Assembly (NCBI GenBank): GCA_002431635.1
Contig: DJGH01000024.1
Coordinates: forward strand, 1,841-26,020
Reading direction: 5' to 3'
From: Petrotoga sp. UBA5851
GTDB taxonomy: Bacteria > Thermotogota > Thermotogae > Petrotogales > Petrotogaceae
DNA length: 24,180 nt
Both the position numbers and the translations under genes were made by a program. The notes under the pieces are model-generated. The model was not told where the DNA came from. It saw only the letters and a program-made list of their open reading frames with translations, and ran no database searches. Below, piece by piece: positions 8,108 through 14,958 of this stretch. The first letter of the stretch is position 1, and every line of letters begins with the position of its first letter.

Positions 8108-8347
8108 ATGAACAAAGCAGAACTTTTTGATAAGGTGAGAGATATTATTTCTGAAAAACTGGATGTTGAAAAGGACAAAGTTACCTTGCAGGCAGTGCTT
8201 ACAGATGATCTCGGGGCGGACTCGCTGGAGTTGGTAGACCTTGCCATGGAGATAGAAAGCAGTCTGGGAACAGCCATAGCCGACAGTGAGCTTGAAAAAA
8301 TAAAAACTGTTGGAGATGTGGTGGAAACCCTTCTGAAAAAGATGTAA
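8108..8347 (+). CDS. acpP: Acyl carrier protein
   Basis: A 79-residue acidic four-helix carrier protein. S39 in LGADSLELVDL is the 4'-phosphopantetheine attachment site, and the flanking acidic helix II (ELVDLAMEIE) is the docking surface for Fab enzymes. AGGAGG at 8097-8102 lies 5 bases before the ATG. It is the last gene of the operon, 26 bases after fabG, and is followed at once by an intrinsic terminator. ACP is often needed in excess; its own strong ribosome binding site fits this, but I see no separate promoter. Confidence 0.97.
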   Translation: MNKAELFDKVRDIISEKLDVEKDKVTLQAVLTDDLGADSLELVDLAMEIESSLGTAIADSELEKIKTVGDVVETLLKKM

Positions 8348-8352
8348 AAAAT

Positions 8353-8387
8353 AAAACCATGCTTCTGTTAAAAGGAGCATGGTTTTT
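8353..8387 (+). terminator. Intrinsic terminator of the fab operon
   Basis: AAAACCATGCTTC (8353-8365) pairs with GGAGCATGGTTTT (8374-8386), a 13-bp stem with one G-T wobble and a loop of about 8 bases. It ends in a T-run at 8383-8387 and starts only 5 bases after the acpP stop codon. Confidence 0.9.
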
Positions 8388-8471
8388 ATAAAGTATGATA
8401 CAAAGTATTATTAACATAAAAAGCAGTTTCTTTTAAAACGGTATATGATAAAATGCTTTTATTAATTAGCC

Positions 8472-8495
8472 TGCTTAACCATTTTTTGTTAAGCA
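8472..8495 (+). promoter_or_regulatory. Inverted repeat before the EamA transporter gene
   Basis: TGCTTAAC (8472-8479) and GTTAAGCA (8488-8495) are perfect complements around an 8-base, T-rich spacer, 15 bases before the chosen ATG. It may be an operator or a leader hairpin. It falls inside a possible N-terminal extension of the reading frame, which is one reason to prefer the downstream start. I found no convincing -35/-10 pair in 8388-8471. Confidence 0.45.
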
Positions 8496-8509
8496 AAAAC
8501 GGGGGATTT

Positions 8510-9391
8510 ATGGGTAAAACAACTTTGAAAGTCGCATTATGCGGCACTGTAACCTCGGTGGTATTCGGTCTTTCCTTTCTTTTTACAAAGAATGCACTGG
8601 ATTTTGTCAACGTTTTTGACTTTTTGGCAATAAGGTTTACGGTTTCTTTTGTTAGTATGATGGCCATAATGTTTTTTCTAAAAGTCAGAGTAACAAGAAA
8701 ACCTTACTATAAACTTTTACCTCTTGCAATATTTCAGCCTGTTCTTTACTTTATATTTGAAACATTGGGACTGGTTCATACATCAAGTTCCCAGGCCGGA
8801 ATAATAGTTTCCACACTTCCAATCTTTACCCTTATAGCCTCAAGGATCTTCCTGCGTGAAAGGATCAAACCCGCTCAAGTTATATTCATGGTTCTTAGCT
8901 TATTAGGCGCACTTATGATAATAGGAATAAATCTATCAGACTCAGGTATTCTGGGCGATATGTACCTTTTATTTGCCGTATTTTCAGCGGTCGGATACTC
9001 ACTTCTTTCAAAAAAGCTTTCTGCACAGTTCAATCCGTTTGAGATTACTTTTTTTATGATGTTTTGTGCCATGATCTTTTTCAATGCAGCAGGGCTTATT
9101 GATAATGGTATAGATTACGGTATTATGCTTAACCCACAGGTACTGGCTGCCGCACTTTATCTTGGAGTCCTTTCATCAGCAGTCAACTTCATACTGCTTA
9201 ACTATATGCTGAGTAAAGTATCCCCCATAGTATCCTCTATCTTCGGGAATCTTACAACCGTGGTTTCAGTGGCAGCAGGAGCACTGATAAGAGGAGAAGC
9301 ACTTTTTTGGTATCATATATGCGGAATGGTTTTTATAATAGCCGGGGTAATGGGAATAAACTGGATATCTTCACGTAAGGCTAAGGATTGA
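8510..9391 (+). CDS. EamA/DMT-family transporter
   Basis: A 293-residue polytopic membrane protein of the drug/metabolite transporter superfamily. It has about ten hydrophobic segments in two similar halves. The N-terminal GLSFLFTKNALDF and the FETLGLVHTSSSQAGII segment are typical of EamA domain 1. The second half begins near GDMYLLFAVFSAVGYSLLSKK. Substrate cannot be told from sequence; characterised relatives export amino acids or metabolites. The ATG at 8510 follows GGGGGA at 8501-8506. A start at 8453 would add 19 residues with no clear ribosome binding site and would place the inverted repeat inside the gene. The 3' end overlaps the convergent metallopeptidase gene by 11 bases. Confidence 0.88.
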   Translation: MGKTTLKVALCGTVTSVVFGLSFLFTKNALDFVNVFDFLAIRFTVSFVSMMAIMFFLKVRVTRKPYYKLLPLAIFQPVLYFIFETLGLVHTSSSQAGIIVSTLPIFTLIASRIFLRERIKPAQVIFMVLSLLGALMIIGINLSDSGILGDMYLLFAVFSAVGYSLLSKKLSAQFNPFEITFFMMFCAMIFFNAAGLIDNGIDYGIMLNPQVLAAALYLGVLSSAVNFILLNYMLSKVSPIVSSIFGNLTTVVSVAAGALIRGEALFWYHICGMVFIIAGVMGINWISSRKAKD

Positions 9392-10706
9392 TTCCGTAAA
9401 ATCTGATATCCGGGCCATACTTTTCCGGAAGCTCAAAAGACCTGTCAGCAGGAGCCTTAATAACAAAACCGGCGCTTGCCTCAAGATAACGTTCATAGTT
9501 ATATGAGGTCAAAGCAGCTATGCCATCAAAACCCTCCTTACTGTTAAAACCATATTTCCCGGATGGTTTATTCAGAAACAGGGCGATTCTGAAATCGGTC
9601 ATAAGCTCAGAGATACTTTTTCCGCAAGCTTCCTCAAGAGCTTTAAAATCATTGTAAGGACTGTATATAATTTTTTTGTATAGTGTACTGTCAGATGTTT
9701 GTGAATAAAGATACTGGAAAAACAGGTAAGATAGGCTGTAATTATCCAGCCAGAACAAGTCGGGTCTGTTCTGTATAAGAGGAACCTTTCCGTTGCGTAT
9801 GTTGTCCGAACCGTTATAGTAAGTTATTCTTGAAGTCTGTGTTCCGTTATAAAGATCCTCGGCTGCCATGGAAAGCCCTTCATCCATCCACAAACTTTGC
9901 ATCGCAGACTCTTCTTTTATATAGTTTACATAAAAGTTTGACAGGTGCTGAAGTTCGTGCGTTACGGTAGAAAAAGCATTTTCAATTTTATATACTCCAA
10001 ATCTGTCCGTCATAAGAGGATAGGTGTCTATATATAATAATGGACATTTGTTAGAGGTTGAATAGTTTAAAAGATCCGCCGGAGAAAAGTATCCCGCCAC
10101 AAAACCTCCGGAACCGCTGAAACCGTCCTTTATGTCATAACAGAGCAGATAAACTGCTCCTATAGATTCAAGATCTGTTTTTTCCACAAAGTGATCATAT
10201 ATTAAAGGATAGATACGGCTTTCAAACTCCGCGGCCAGTTTATCGGTCTGCATAGAAGTTATTTTTGACAGATAAGATTCTTCTACCCAGACATAGCAGT
10301 GATCTGTCATTGATAGAAGGCGAGCCCGAACTGTATCTTTTTTACCCGTTTCATAGTTCTCTGTAATAAAATCTTTTAGGTCATTTAGTTTTGGAGGTTC
10401 ACTCTTGGAAGTTAGGATAGGTATTCTATTGGTTAGCAGCATATCTGTATCAATAATTCTGTCTATAGGGTATATACTTTTATCTTCACTGTTCCTGAAA
10501 ATCTGTGCAGATGGATACATTCCTTCTGTTTCACGGCTGTACACTACTCCCGTATCCTGTTTCACGGCCGTATCGGTGCTCTGATTTATAACAAGGATAT
10601 ATGCCCCGTCCACGGTCTGGGGTTTTTTGAAAAGCATACATGAAAAAAAGATGAAAGAAGATGAAAGTATAAAAAAGATAAGCAAGAGTTTTTTTAGGCT
10701 GCTCAT
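9381..10706 (-). CDS. M30 (hyicolysin)-like zinc metallopeptidase lipoprotein
   Basis: A 441-residue predicted lipoprotein. A hydrophobic N-terminus ends in FIFFS-C23, a lipobox with Phe at -3 that is looser than the E. coli rule but common in spirochaetes. The zinc motif is HELQH at 250-254, with the likely third ligand E276 in WMDEGLSMAAED, 22 residues on. This HExxH plus (W/L)xDEG pattern is typical of M30-type gluzincins. The 24-249 region has no domain I recognise. It is probably displayed on the envelope and cleaves host or cell-surface proteins, which is inference. A GGGGG ribosome binding site lies 7-8 bases before the ATG, and ATTATA at 10734-10739 reads as a TATAAT -10 on the minus strand. 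Confidence 0.78.
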   Translation of the reverse strand: MSSLKKLLLIFFILSSSFIFFSCMLFKKPQTVDGAYILVINQSTDTAVKQDTGVVYSRETEGMYPSAQIFRNSEDKSIYPIDRIIDTDMLLTNRIPILTSKSEPPKLNDLKDFITENYETGKKDTVRARLLSMTDHCYVWVEESYLSKITSMQTDKLAAEFESRIYPLIYDHFVEKTDLESIGAVYLLCYDIKDGFSGSGGFVAGYFSPADLLNYSTSNKCPLLYIDTYPLMTDRFGVYKIENAFSTVTHELQHLSNFYVNYIKEESAMQSLWMDEGLSMAAEDLYNGTQTSRITYYNGSDNIRNGKVPLIQNRPDLFWLDNYSLSYLFFQYLYSQTSDSTLYKKIIYSPYNDFKALEEACGKSISELMTDFRIALFLNKPSGKYGFNSKEGFDGIAALTSYNYERYLEASAGFVIKAPADRSFELPEKYGPDIRFYGINP

Positions 10707-10783
10707 AAGTGACCCCCTTTCTATGGTACTTAAATTATAACTCTTTCAAATCCATTTTATAGCAGTATGTATTTAAAAGTAAA

Positions 10784-10804
10784 ACCCGGCTCTTATGGCC
10801 GGGT
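10784..10804. promoter_or_regulatory. GC-rich hairpin before the YaiI-family gene
   Basis: ACCCGGC and GCCGGGT form a perfect 7-bp stem with a 7-base loop, ending 5 bases before the AGGAG ribosome binding site (10810-10814). On the plus strand no T-run follows, so it could be a leader structure affecting translation. On the minus strand it is followed by TTTTACTTTT, so it could also act as a weak terminator for antisense transcription. Confidence 0.5.
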
Positions 10805-10822
10805 GATAAAGGAGATGTATTT

Positions 10823-11269
10823 TTGAAAATTCTTGTTGATGGCGATGCCTGCCCGGTAAGGGAGTTAACGGAATCAAATGCGAAAAAGCATGGGATTGCT
10901 GTTATGTACTTTATAAACGATAGTCATATAGTTCATTCTGAGTATTCTAAAGTAATAACTGTTTCATCAGGAAGAGATGTTGCTGATTTTGAAATAATAA
11001 AACATGCCTGTGCCAAAGATATAATCATAACCAATGATTACGGTCTGGCGGCAATGGCTCTTGCCAAAAGGACTTATGTGCTGAGTTTTTCAGGCTTACT
11101 CTATGATGAAAGCAATATAGATTCTCTTCTTATGCAAAGACACATAGGCATGAAAGAACGAAGAAACGGAAACTATACCAAGGGTCCTAAAAAAAGAACC
11201 AAACAGGATGATCTGAATTTTGACGCTGCTCTGAACCGGCTTATCGAAAAACAAATAAGTCAGGAATAA
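10823..11269 (+). CDS. YaiI/YqxD family protein (UPF0178/DUF188)
   Basis: A 148-residue protein of the conserved YaiI/YqxD family, a small PIN-like fold of unproven function. The family signature is clear: ILVDGDACPV at the N-terminus, the central GRDVADFEI and ITNDYGLAAMAL segments, and the late RRNGNYTKGPKKRT...DDLNFDAALNRLI. The conserved acidic residues (D7, D9, plus the D in NDYGLA) resemble a nuclease-type metal site, but activity in the family is not established as far as I know. The start is TTG, with AGGAG 8 bases upstream. It ends directly against the end of the convergent metal ATPase gene. Confidence 0.9.
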   Translation: MKILVDGDACPVRELTESNAKKHGIAVMYFINDSHIVHSEYSKVITVSSGRDVADFEIIKHACAKDIIITNDYGLAAMALAKRTYVLSFSGLLYDESNIDSLLMQRHIGMKERRNGNYTKGPKKRTKQDDLNFDAALNRLIEKQISQE

Positions 11270-13408
11270 TCATATTTTTTTAAAAAGTATTCGTGAAGAG
11301 TTTAGTACCGCAATAAGAGCTACTCCCACATCGGCAAATATAGCATGCCACATGTTTGCCAGCCCGAATGTGCTTAAGACGATAACCAGAACTTTTACAG
11401 CAATCGAAAAGAATATGTTGGTAATAGCCGTTTTCTGGGTAATCCGGGCTATTTTTACTGCAGTTATAATGCTTGCCGGATTATCGTTCATTATAACTAT
11501 GTCTGATGCCTGAACGGCTGCCTGGCTTGCGGCTTTCCCCATAGATATTGATATATCGGCCTTCGCCATTACCGGGGAGTCGTTTATGCCGTCGCCCACA
11601 AATACAACGCTGTGGTTTTTCTTTTTTCTCAGCAGTATCTTATCCAGTACTTCAAGTTTTTGTCCGGGAAGAAGCCTGGAAAAAACATTCTCTTTTTTGA
11701 TTCCAAGTTGTGAGGCAACCTCAAGTGCACTTTCTGTCTTATCACCGGTGAGTATATAGGTTTCAATCTTCTGATCTGCAAAAAACTCTATGGTTTGAAC
11801 GGTCTGTGGTTTGACAGAGTCACTGAAGGAGATCTTTCCAGCATAATTTCCTGAAATACCTACATATATGCAGGTTCTGTCATCGTTTTTTCCGGTAAAC
11901 TCCGCATCCGAAACTGCAATGCTTTCCTTTAGGTACTCGTATCTTCCGCATACCAGCTCAATACCTTCATATGTAGCTTTTATACCTTTTCCCATTACTT
12001 CTTCATACTTTTCAATCTTATTTTCATCTATTGTTCCATAATCTTTTGTGTATTTCTTCATTACCGAAACTGCTACGGGATGAGAAGAGTGGACTTCACA
12101 TACTGCGGCATAGAAAAGCAGATCCTGCATAGTGTATCCTTCTGTCGGCATGATCGAAGTTATTTCAAGCTCTCCCTTTGTAAGGGTTCCGGTTTTATCA
12201 AAAAGTATGCTGTCAACGGCATTAAGACCTTCAAGGTAGTTGGTTCCTTTCAGCAGTATGCCTTTTTTGGATGCCACACCTGCTCCGGCAAAGTATGCCA
12301 GCGGCACCGAAAGAACAAGCGCACACGGACAGGAAACAACAAGAAATATCAGTGCCCTGTAAAGCCACTCTGAGAAATGCTGTCCTAAAAATACCGGAGG
12401 AATAACTGCCACCAATAACGCCGCAAGAAGAACCACAGGGGTATAGTATCTTGCAAACTTAGTTATAAACTGTTCTGTTTTTGATTTTTTTTCAGCGCTG
12501 TTCTGAACCATTTCGATTATTTTTGATACAGTGGACTCAGTAAAAGGTCTTGAAGCTTTAACTGTAATGAGCGAGCTCTGGTTGACATATCCGGAAAGAA
12601 CCTCGTCACCCTTAAAGATGCCAATAGGCATATATTCGCCGGTTATGGCACTTGTATCCGCATAAGAGCTTCCGTGTACAATCACTCCATCAAGAGGTAT
12701 TTTTTCTCCGGGTTTTACCAGAAATTCATCACCCGTTCGTATAGTTTGAGGAGAAACCTGTACGGTTTTACCGTCCTTAAGTATGTTAACATACTCTGGT
12801 TTAAGATCAAGAAGAGCCTTTATGGAGTTTTTAGTATTGTTTACCGCCATATCCTGAAAAAATTCGCCGATCTTATAAAAAATCATTACAGCTACCGCTT
12901 CTGGATACTCTTTTACCGCAAATGCCCCCAAAGATGCCACAGTCATAAGAAAATTTTCATTGAAAATGTTCTTGGCTGAAACTCCCTTATAGGCCTTTAT
13001 GATTATATCCCATCCGGTTATAATGTATGCGCCCGCATATAGAAATACGCTTATATATGGAGAGTTGCCCATAAGAATGGCAAAGAGGAAAACCGCTACT
13101 CCTGCTGCAAAGGTGTATACTTCCTTTTTTGAAAGTTTACCGGGTTCGTCTCCGGATTTTTCAGCTGAATTAGACGTGGTTTCGACTACTTTTACATCAG
13201 GTTCCAATTTTCTTATTATTGAGTTGGTTTTGAGCATTATAGCCGCGATATTTTCCTGCCCAGATACTTCTATACTAAGGGTTTTGGTCATAAAGTTCAG
13301 AGTTGCTTTGTCAACTCCTTCTAATTTATTTACACGTTCTTCAATCTTTCTTGCACAGTTGGCACAGTCAAGTCCCTGAAGTGTAACTTCTTTTTTTAAT
13401 TTTTTCAT
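11270..13408 (-). CDS. P1B-type Zn2+/Cd2+/Pb2+-exporting ATPase (CadA/ZntA-like)
   Basis: A 712-residue heavy-metal efflux ATPase of the inner membrane. An N-terminal HMA domain carries GLDCANC (C15, C18). The membrane metal site has CPC at 360-362 in VSCPCALVLSVP. The phosphorylated aspartate is D404 in DKTGTLTKGE, the actuator loop has TGEYMP, and the nucleotide domain has HP at 443-444 and the hinge GDGINDSP. The final helix segment FADVGVALIAVLNSSRIL is the pattern of the Zn/Cd/Pb subgroup (P1B-2) rather than copper pumps. I chose ATG at 13408. A TTG at 13426 would extend by six residues, overlap the arsR stop and lack a good ribosome binding site. It is second in an operon with its metal-sensing repressor, 7 bases downstream. 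Confidence 0.93.
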   Translation of the reverse strand: MKKLKKEVTLQGLDCANCARKIEERVNKLEGVDKATLNFMTKTLSIEVSGQENIAAIMLKTNSIIRKLEPDVKVVETTSNSAEKSGDEPGKLSKKEVYTFAAGVAVFLFAILMGNSPYISVFLYAGAYIITGWDIIIKAYKGVSAKNIFNENFLMTVASLGAFAVKEYPEAVAVMIFYKIGEFFQDMAVNNTKNSIKALLDLKPEYVNILKDGKTVQVSPQTIRTGDEFLVKPGEKIPLDGVIVHGSSYADTSAITGEYMPIGIFKGDEVLSGYVNQSSLITVKASRPFTESTVSKIIEMVQNSAEKKSKTEQFITKFARYYTPVVLLAALLVAVIPPVFLGQHFSEWLYRALIFLVVSCPCALVLSVPLAYFAGAGVASKKGILLKGTNYLEGLNAVDSILFDKTGTLTKGELEITSIMPTEGYTMQDLLFYAAVCEVHSSHPVAVSVMKKYTKDYGTIDENKIEKYEEVMGKGIKATYEGIELVCGRYEYLKESIAVSDAEFTGKNDDRTCIYVGISGNYAGKISFSDSVKPQTVQTIEFFADQKIETYILTGDKTESALEVASQLGIKKENVFSRLLPGQKLEVLDKILLRKKKNHSVVFVGDGINDSPVMAKADISISMGKAASQAAVQASDIVIMNDNPASIITAVKIARITQKTAITNIFFSIAVKVLVIVLSTFGLANMWHAIFADVGVALIAVLNSSRILFKKI

Positions 13409-13415
13409 AGGACGC

Positions 13416-13778
13416 CTACTCTTCAAGATGATTTATGGCCTGGTCAAATATCTTTCTAACATGCTCGTCGGCCATAGAGTAGTAAACTGCTTTTCCTTCT
13501 TTACGGAACTTTATGAGTCTTGCCTGTTTAAGTATTCTCAGCTGATGTGACACGGCAGACTGCTTCATTTCAAGAACGCTTGCAAGATCACATACACACA
13601 TTTCGCTCACGAAAAGAGCATCAAGAATCTTTACTCTTGTACTGTCACCGAAAACCTTAAAAAGCTCTGCCATATCATAGATAATTTCATCATCAGACAT
13701 TTCTTTACGGACTTTTTCCACAATATCTTTGTGTTCTGAAACACAGTCACATGAAGGAATTTTCTCTTCGTACTCCAT
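13416..13778 (-). CDS. ArsR/SmtB-family metal sensor, CadC-like
   Basis: A 120-residue winged-helix repressor that should release its operator when it binds Zn, Cd or Pb. The helix-turn-helix reads CDLASVLEMKQSAVSHQLRIL. Both known metal sites of the CadC/SmtB class appear present. The alpha3N thiolate set is C10, C12, C61 and C63 (SEMCVCDLA). The alpha5 set is D104, H106, H117 and E120, in the same positions as the SmtB ligands. GAGGTG lies 6 bases before the ATG. It precedes the metal ATPase, and the upstream palindrome marks autoregulation of the pair. CadC is the closest model; metal preference is inferred. Confidence 0.93.
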   Translation of the reverse strand: MEYEEKIPSCDCVSEHKDIVEKVRKEMSDDEIIYDMAELFKVFGDSTRVKILDALFVSEMCVCDLASVLEMKQSAVSHQLRILKQARLIKFRKEGKAVYYSMADEHVRKIFDQAINHLEE

Positions 13779-13823
13779 AATTCACCTCTTCTTATCTGCA
13801 AAGTATTCAGTAGATTATATGAA

Positions 13824-13845
13824 CATATGAATATATATTCATATG
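13824..13845. promoter_or_regulatory. CadC/SmtB-type operator
   Basis: A perfect 22-bp palindrome: half-site CATATGAATAT is followed by its exact reverse complement. An extra ATATGAA half-site lies at 13817-13823. It starts directly downstream of the -10 box on the minus strand and so covers the transcription start. The ATATGAA...TTCATAT core is close to known ArsR-family sites. It almost certainly binds the adjacent repressor. Confidence 0.85.
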
Positions 13846-13846
13846 A

Positions 13847-13875
13847 ATGATAACTCATTTCCCAATAAATGTCAA
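13847..13875 (-). promoter_or_regulatory. Promoter of the metal-resistance operon
   Basis: On the minus strand a perfect -35 TTGACA (13875-13870) is followed after 17 bp by -10 TATCAT (13852-13847). The operator abuts the -10. The -35 box lies only two bases from the T-run of the upstream gene's terminator, so this is a tightly packed intergenic region. Confidence 0.85.
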
Positions 13876-13877
13876 GC

Positions 13878-13909
13878 AAAAAAATTGCAGATACTTAAGT
13901 ATCTGCAAT
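13878..13909 (-). terminator. Intrinsic terminator of the B-repeat lipoprotein gene
   Basis: A perfect 26-bp palindrome (13884-13909) with arms ATTGCAGATAC and GTATCTGCAAT and a short central loop. On the minus strand it is followed by a T-run (13883-13878). It lies 18 bases after the lipoprotein stop and insulates the metal operon from read-through. Confidence 0.88.
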
Positions 13910-13927
13910 AAAATTAAAATGAATTTT

Positions 13928-14479
13928 TCAGGTAGTAGGTGTTGCAACTGCGCTTACAGTCAGTTTAAACATAGAATCCAAAAATGGATCGAAAAGTATT
14001 TTGGACCATTCCTGGGTTGTTGTGTAATCATGTCCGTCCATTTTAATGTCAATCTTATCTATTGCATAGCCCGGATCTGTTTCCACGTGGATTACTATGT
14101 ACTCATAGTTGTTGTACGGAAACCAGCTTATTTTTTCAATTCCCTTGTTTTTATTCTGGCCGTAGGAGTAACTGGAAAGCCACCATTGGGCATAAACGGT
14201 TAAATCTTCTTCAATTTTGGTCATTGCGTCTACGGTGTATCCCGAACCATCGGCTTTGGTATCCCATGATTCAAAGCTCAAGCGTCCTCTTACAGGCGGC
14301 TGGGGAAGGTTTATAATAGGCTGCCCGCTGTGAACCTTTAATGTTTGGGGAACAGCCTGGGTTGAACCGCCGTTGCTGTTGAAGGTAACAGTCCGAAGAT
14401 CTTTATCATTGGGCATACAGGAAGACAGTACAAATAATAAGATAAAAGAGATAACGGTAAAAAGTAACTTTTTTTTCAA
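13928..14479 (-). CDS. B-repeat (InlB/Flg_new-type) lipoprotein
   Basis: A 183-residue predicted lipoprotein: KKK, a hydrophobic stretch, then the lipobox VLSS-C21. Residues about 30-100 form one Listeria-Bacteroides B-repeat: TVTFNSNGGS at the start, a PxxxxGxLSFESWDTKADGSGY core, and the closing LTVYAQWW. Such repeats are small beta-grasp-like domains found on surface proteins and are thought to support binding. The rest (105-183) has no family I recognise and contains many aromatic residues. The start is TTG with AAGGAGGG upstream. It has its own promoter and terminator. Most B-repeat proteins carry several copies; this one carries one. Confidence 0.8.
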   Translation of the reverse strand: MKKKLLFTVISFILLFVLSSCMPNDKDLRTVTFNSNGGSTQAVPQTLKVHSGQPIINLPQPPVRGRLSFESWDTKADGSGYTVDAMTKIEEDLTVYAQWWLSSYSYGQNKNKGIEKISWFPYNNYEYIVIHVETDPGYAIDKIDIKMDGHDYTTTQEWSKILFDPFLDSMFKLTVSAVATPTT

Positions 14480-14505
14480 AGGTATTCCCTCCTTAAAAGA
14501 GTTTT

Positions 14506-14535
14506 CTTATACGATTATACACTATACAATGTAAA
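14506..14535 (-). promoter_or_regulatory. Likely promoter of the B-repeat lipoprotein gene
   Basis: On the minus strand TTTACA (14535-14530) and TATAAG (14511-14506) are spaced 18 bp apart. A TATAAT at 14519-14514 is a competing -10 but lacks a well-placed -35. The element begins inside the T-run of the preceding terminator. Confidence 0.55.
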
Positions 14536-14570
14536 AAAATAAAAATTGCAGATGCCATAGCATCTGCAAT
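14531..14570 (-). terminator. Intrinsic terminator of the 94-residue ORF
   Basis: Arms ATTGCAGATGC and GCATCTGCAAT (14545-14570) form an 11-bp stem with a 4-base loop. On the minus strand a T-rich tract with one interruption follows. It starts 9 bases after the ORF stop. The stem is nearly the same as that of the terminator at 13884-13909. Confidence 0.88.
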
Positions 14571-14579
14571 TCATCTATA

Positions 14580-14864
14580 TCAGATTCTGCTTAAGAATCC
14601 ATCATATTCTTTATCTGTACCTATGAAATCGAATATCAGGGTTCCTTCCCTGGAAAGATTTATGGCAGTTTCCAAGTCAATTCTCTCATGAAAAAGATCA
14701 AAATAATACTCATTGGTCTTTTCATCACGTTTTAGCTGCGCATAATTTAGGCTTTCCATTGCAATACTGTCCGAAAACGCATCATCCTCGTTCGTTCTGT
14801 GAAGAGCATAAAACGCATTTTCCTGAAGATAAAAGTCGTCGTAATACTCCAGAGGGTCTATCAA
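14580..14864 (-). CDS. Hypothetical acidic protein, 94 residues
   Basis: I do not recognise this protein. It is rich in Asp, Glu and Tyr, has no signal peptide, membrane segment, or Cys/His metal motif, and looks like a small soluble cytoplasmic protein. Its start is TTG with a modest GGAAG site 10 bases upstream. A promoter with a 14-bp palindrome lies just upstream and a strong terminator just downstream, so it is a real single-gene transcription unit. It lies between the ABC importer operon and a lipoprotein gene, which does not indicate a function. Confidence 0.65.
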   Translation of the reverse strand: MIDPLEYYDDFYLQENAFYALHRTNEDDAFSDSIAMESLNYAQLKRDEKTNEYYFDLFHERIDLETAINLSREGTLIFDFIGTDKEYDGFLSRI

Positions 14865-14888
14865 GACAAACCACTTCCTTTATTTTTA

Positions 14889-14932
14889 TAAGATATATCT
14901 TACCTTATATCATATTTATGTAAAATTTGCAA
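14889..14932 (-). promoter_or_regulatory. Promoter with palindrome before the 94-residue ORF
   Basis: On the minus strand TTGCAA (14932-14927) and TATAAG (14909-14904) are spaced 17 bp apart. TAAGATATATCTTA (14889-14902), a perfect 14-bp palindrome, lies just downstream of the -10 over the expected transcription start. This is a typical repressor position. The palindrome is AT-rich, so chance is possible. Confidence 0.5.
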
Positions 14933-14958
14933 GTGGCTGTCTCATACCTTATGTTAAA

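Noticed and set aside
7793..8380. A 195-codon minus-strand open frame over fabG and acpP
   Set aside because: Antisense to two certain genes, and it would have to start across the fab operon terminator.
12080..13379. Plus-strand open frames over the metal ATPase
   Set aside because: Shadows of the ATPase coding sequence without start signals.
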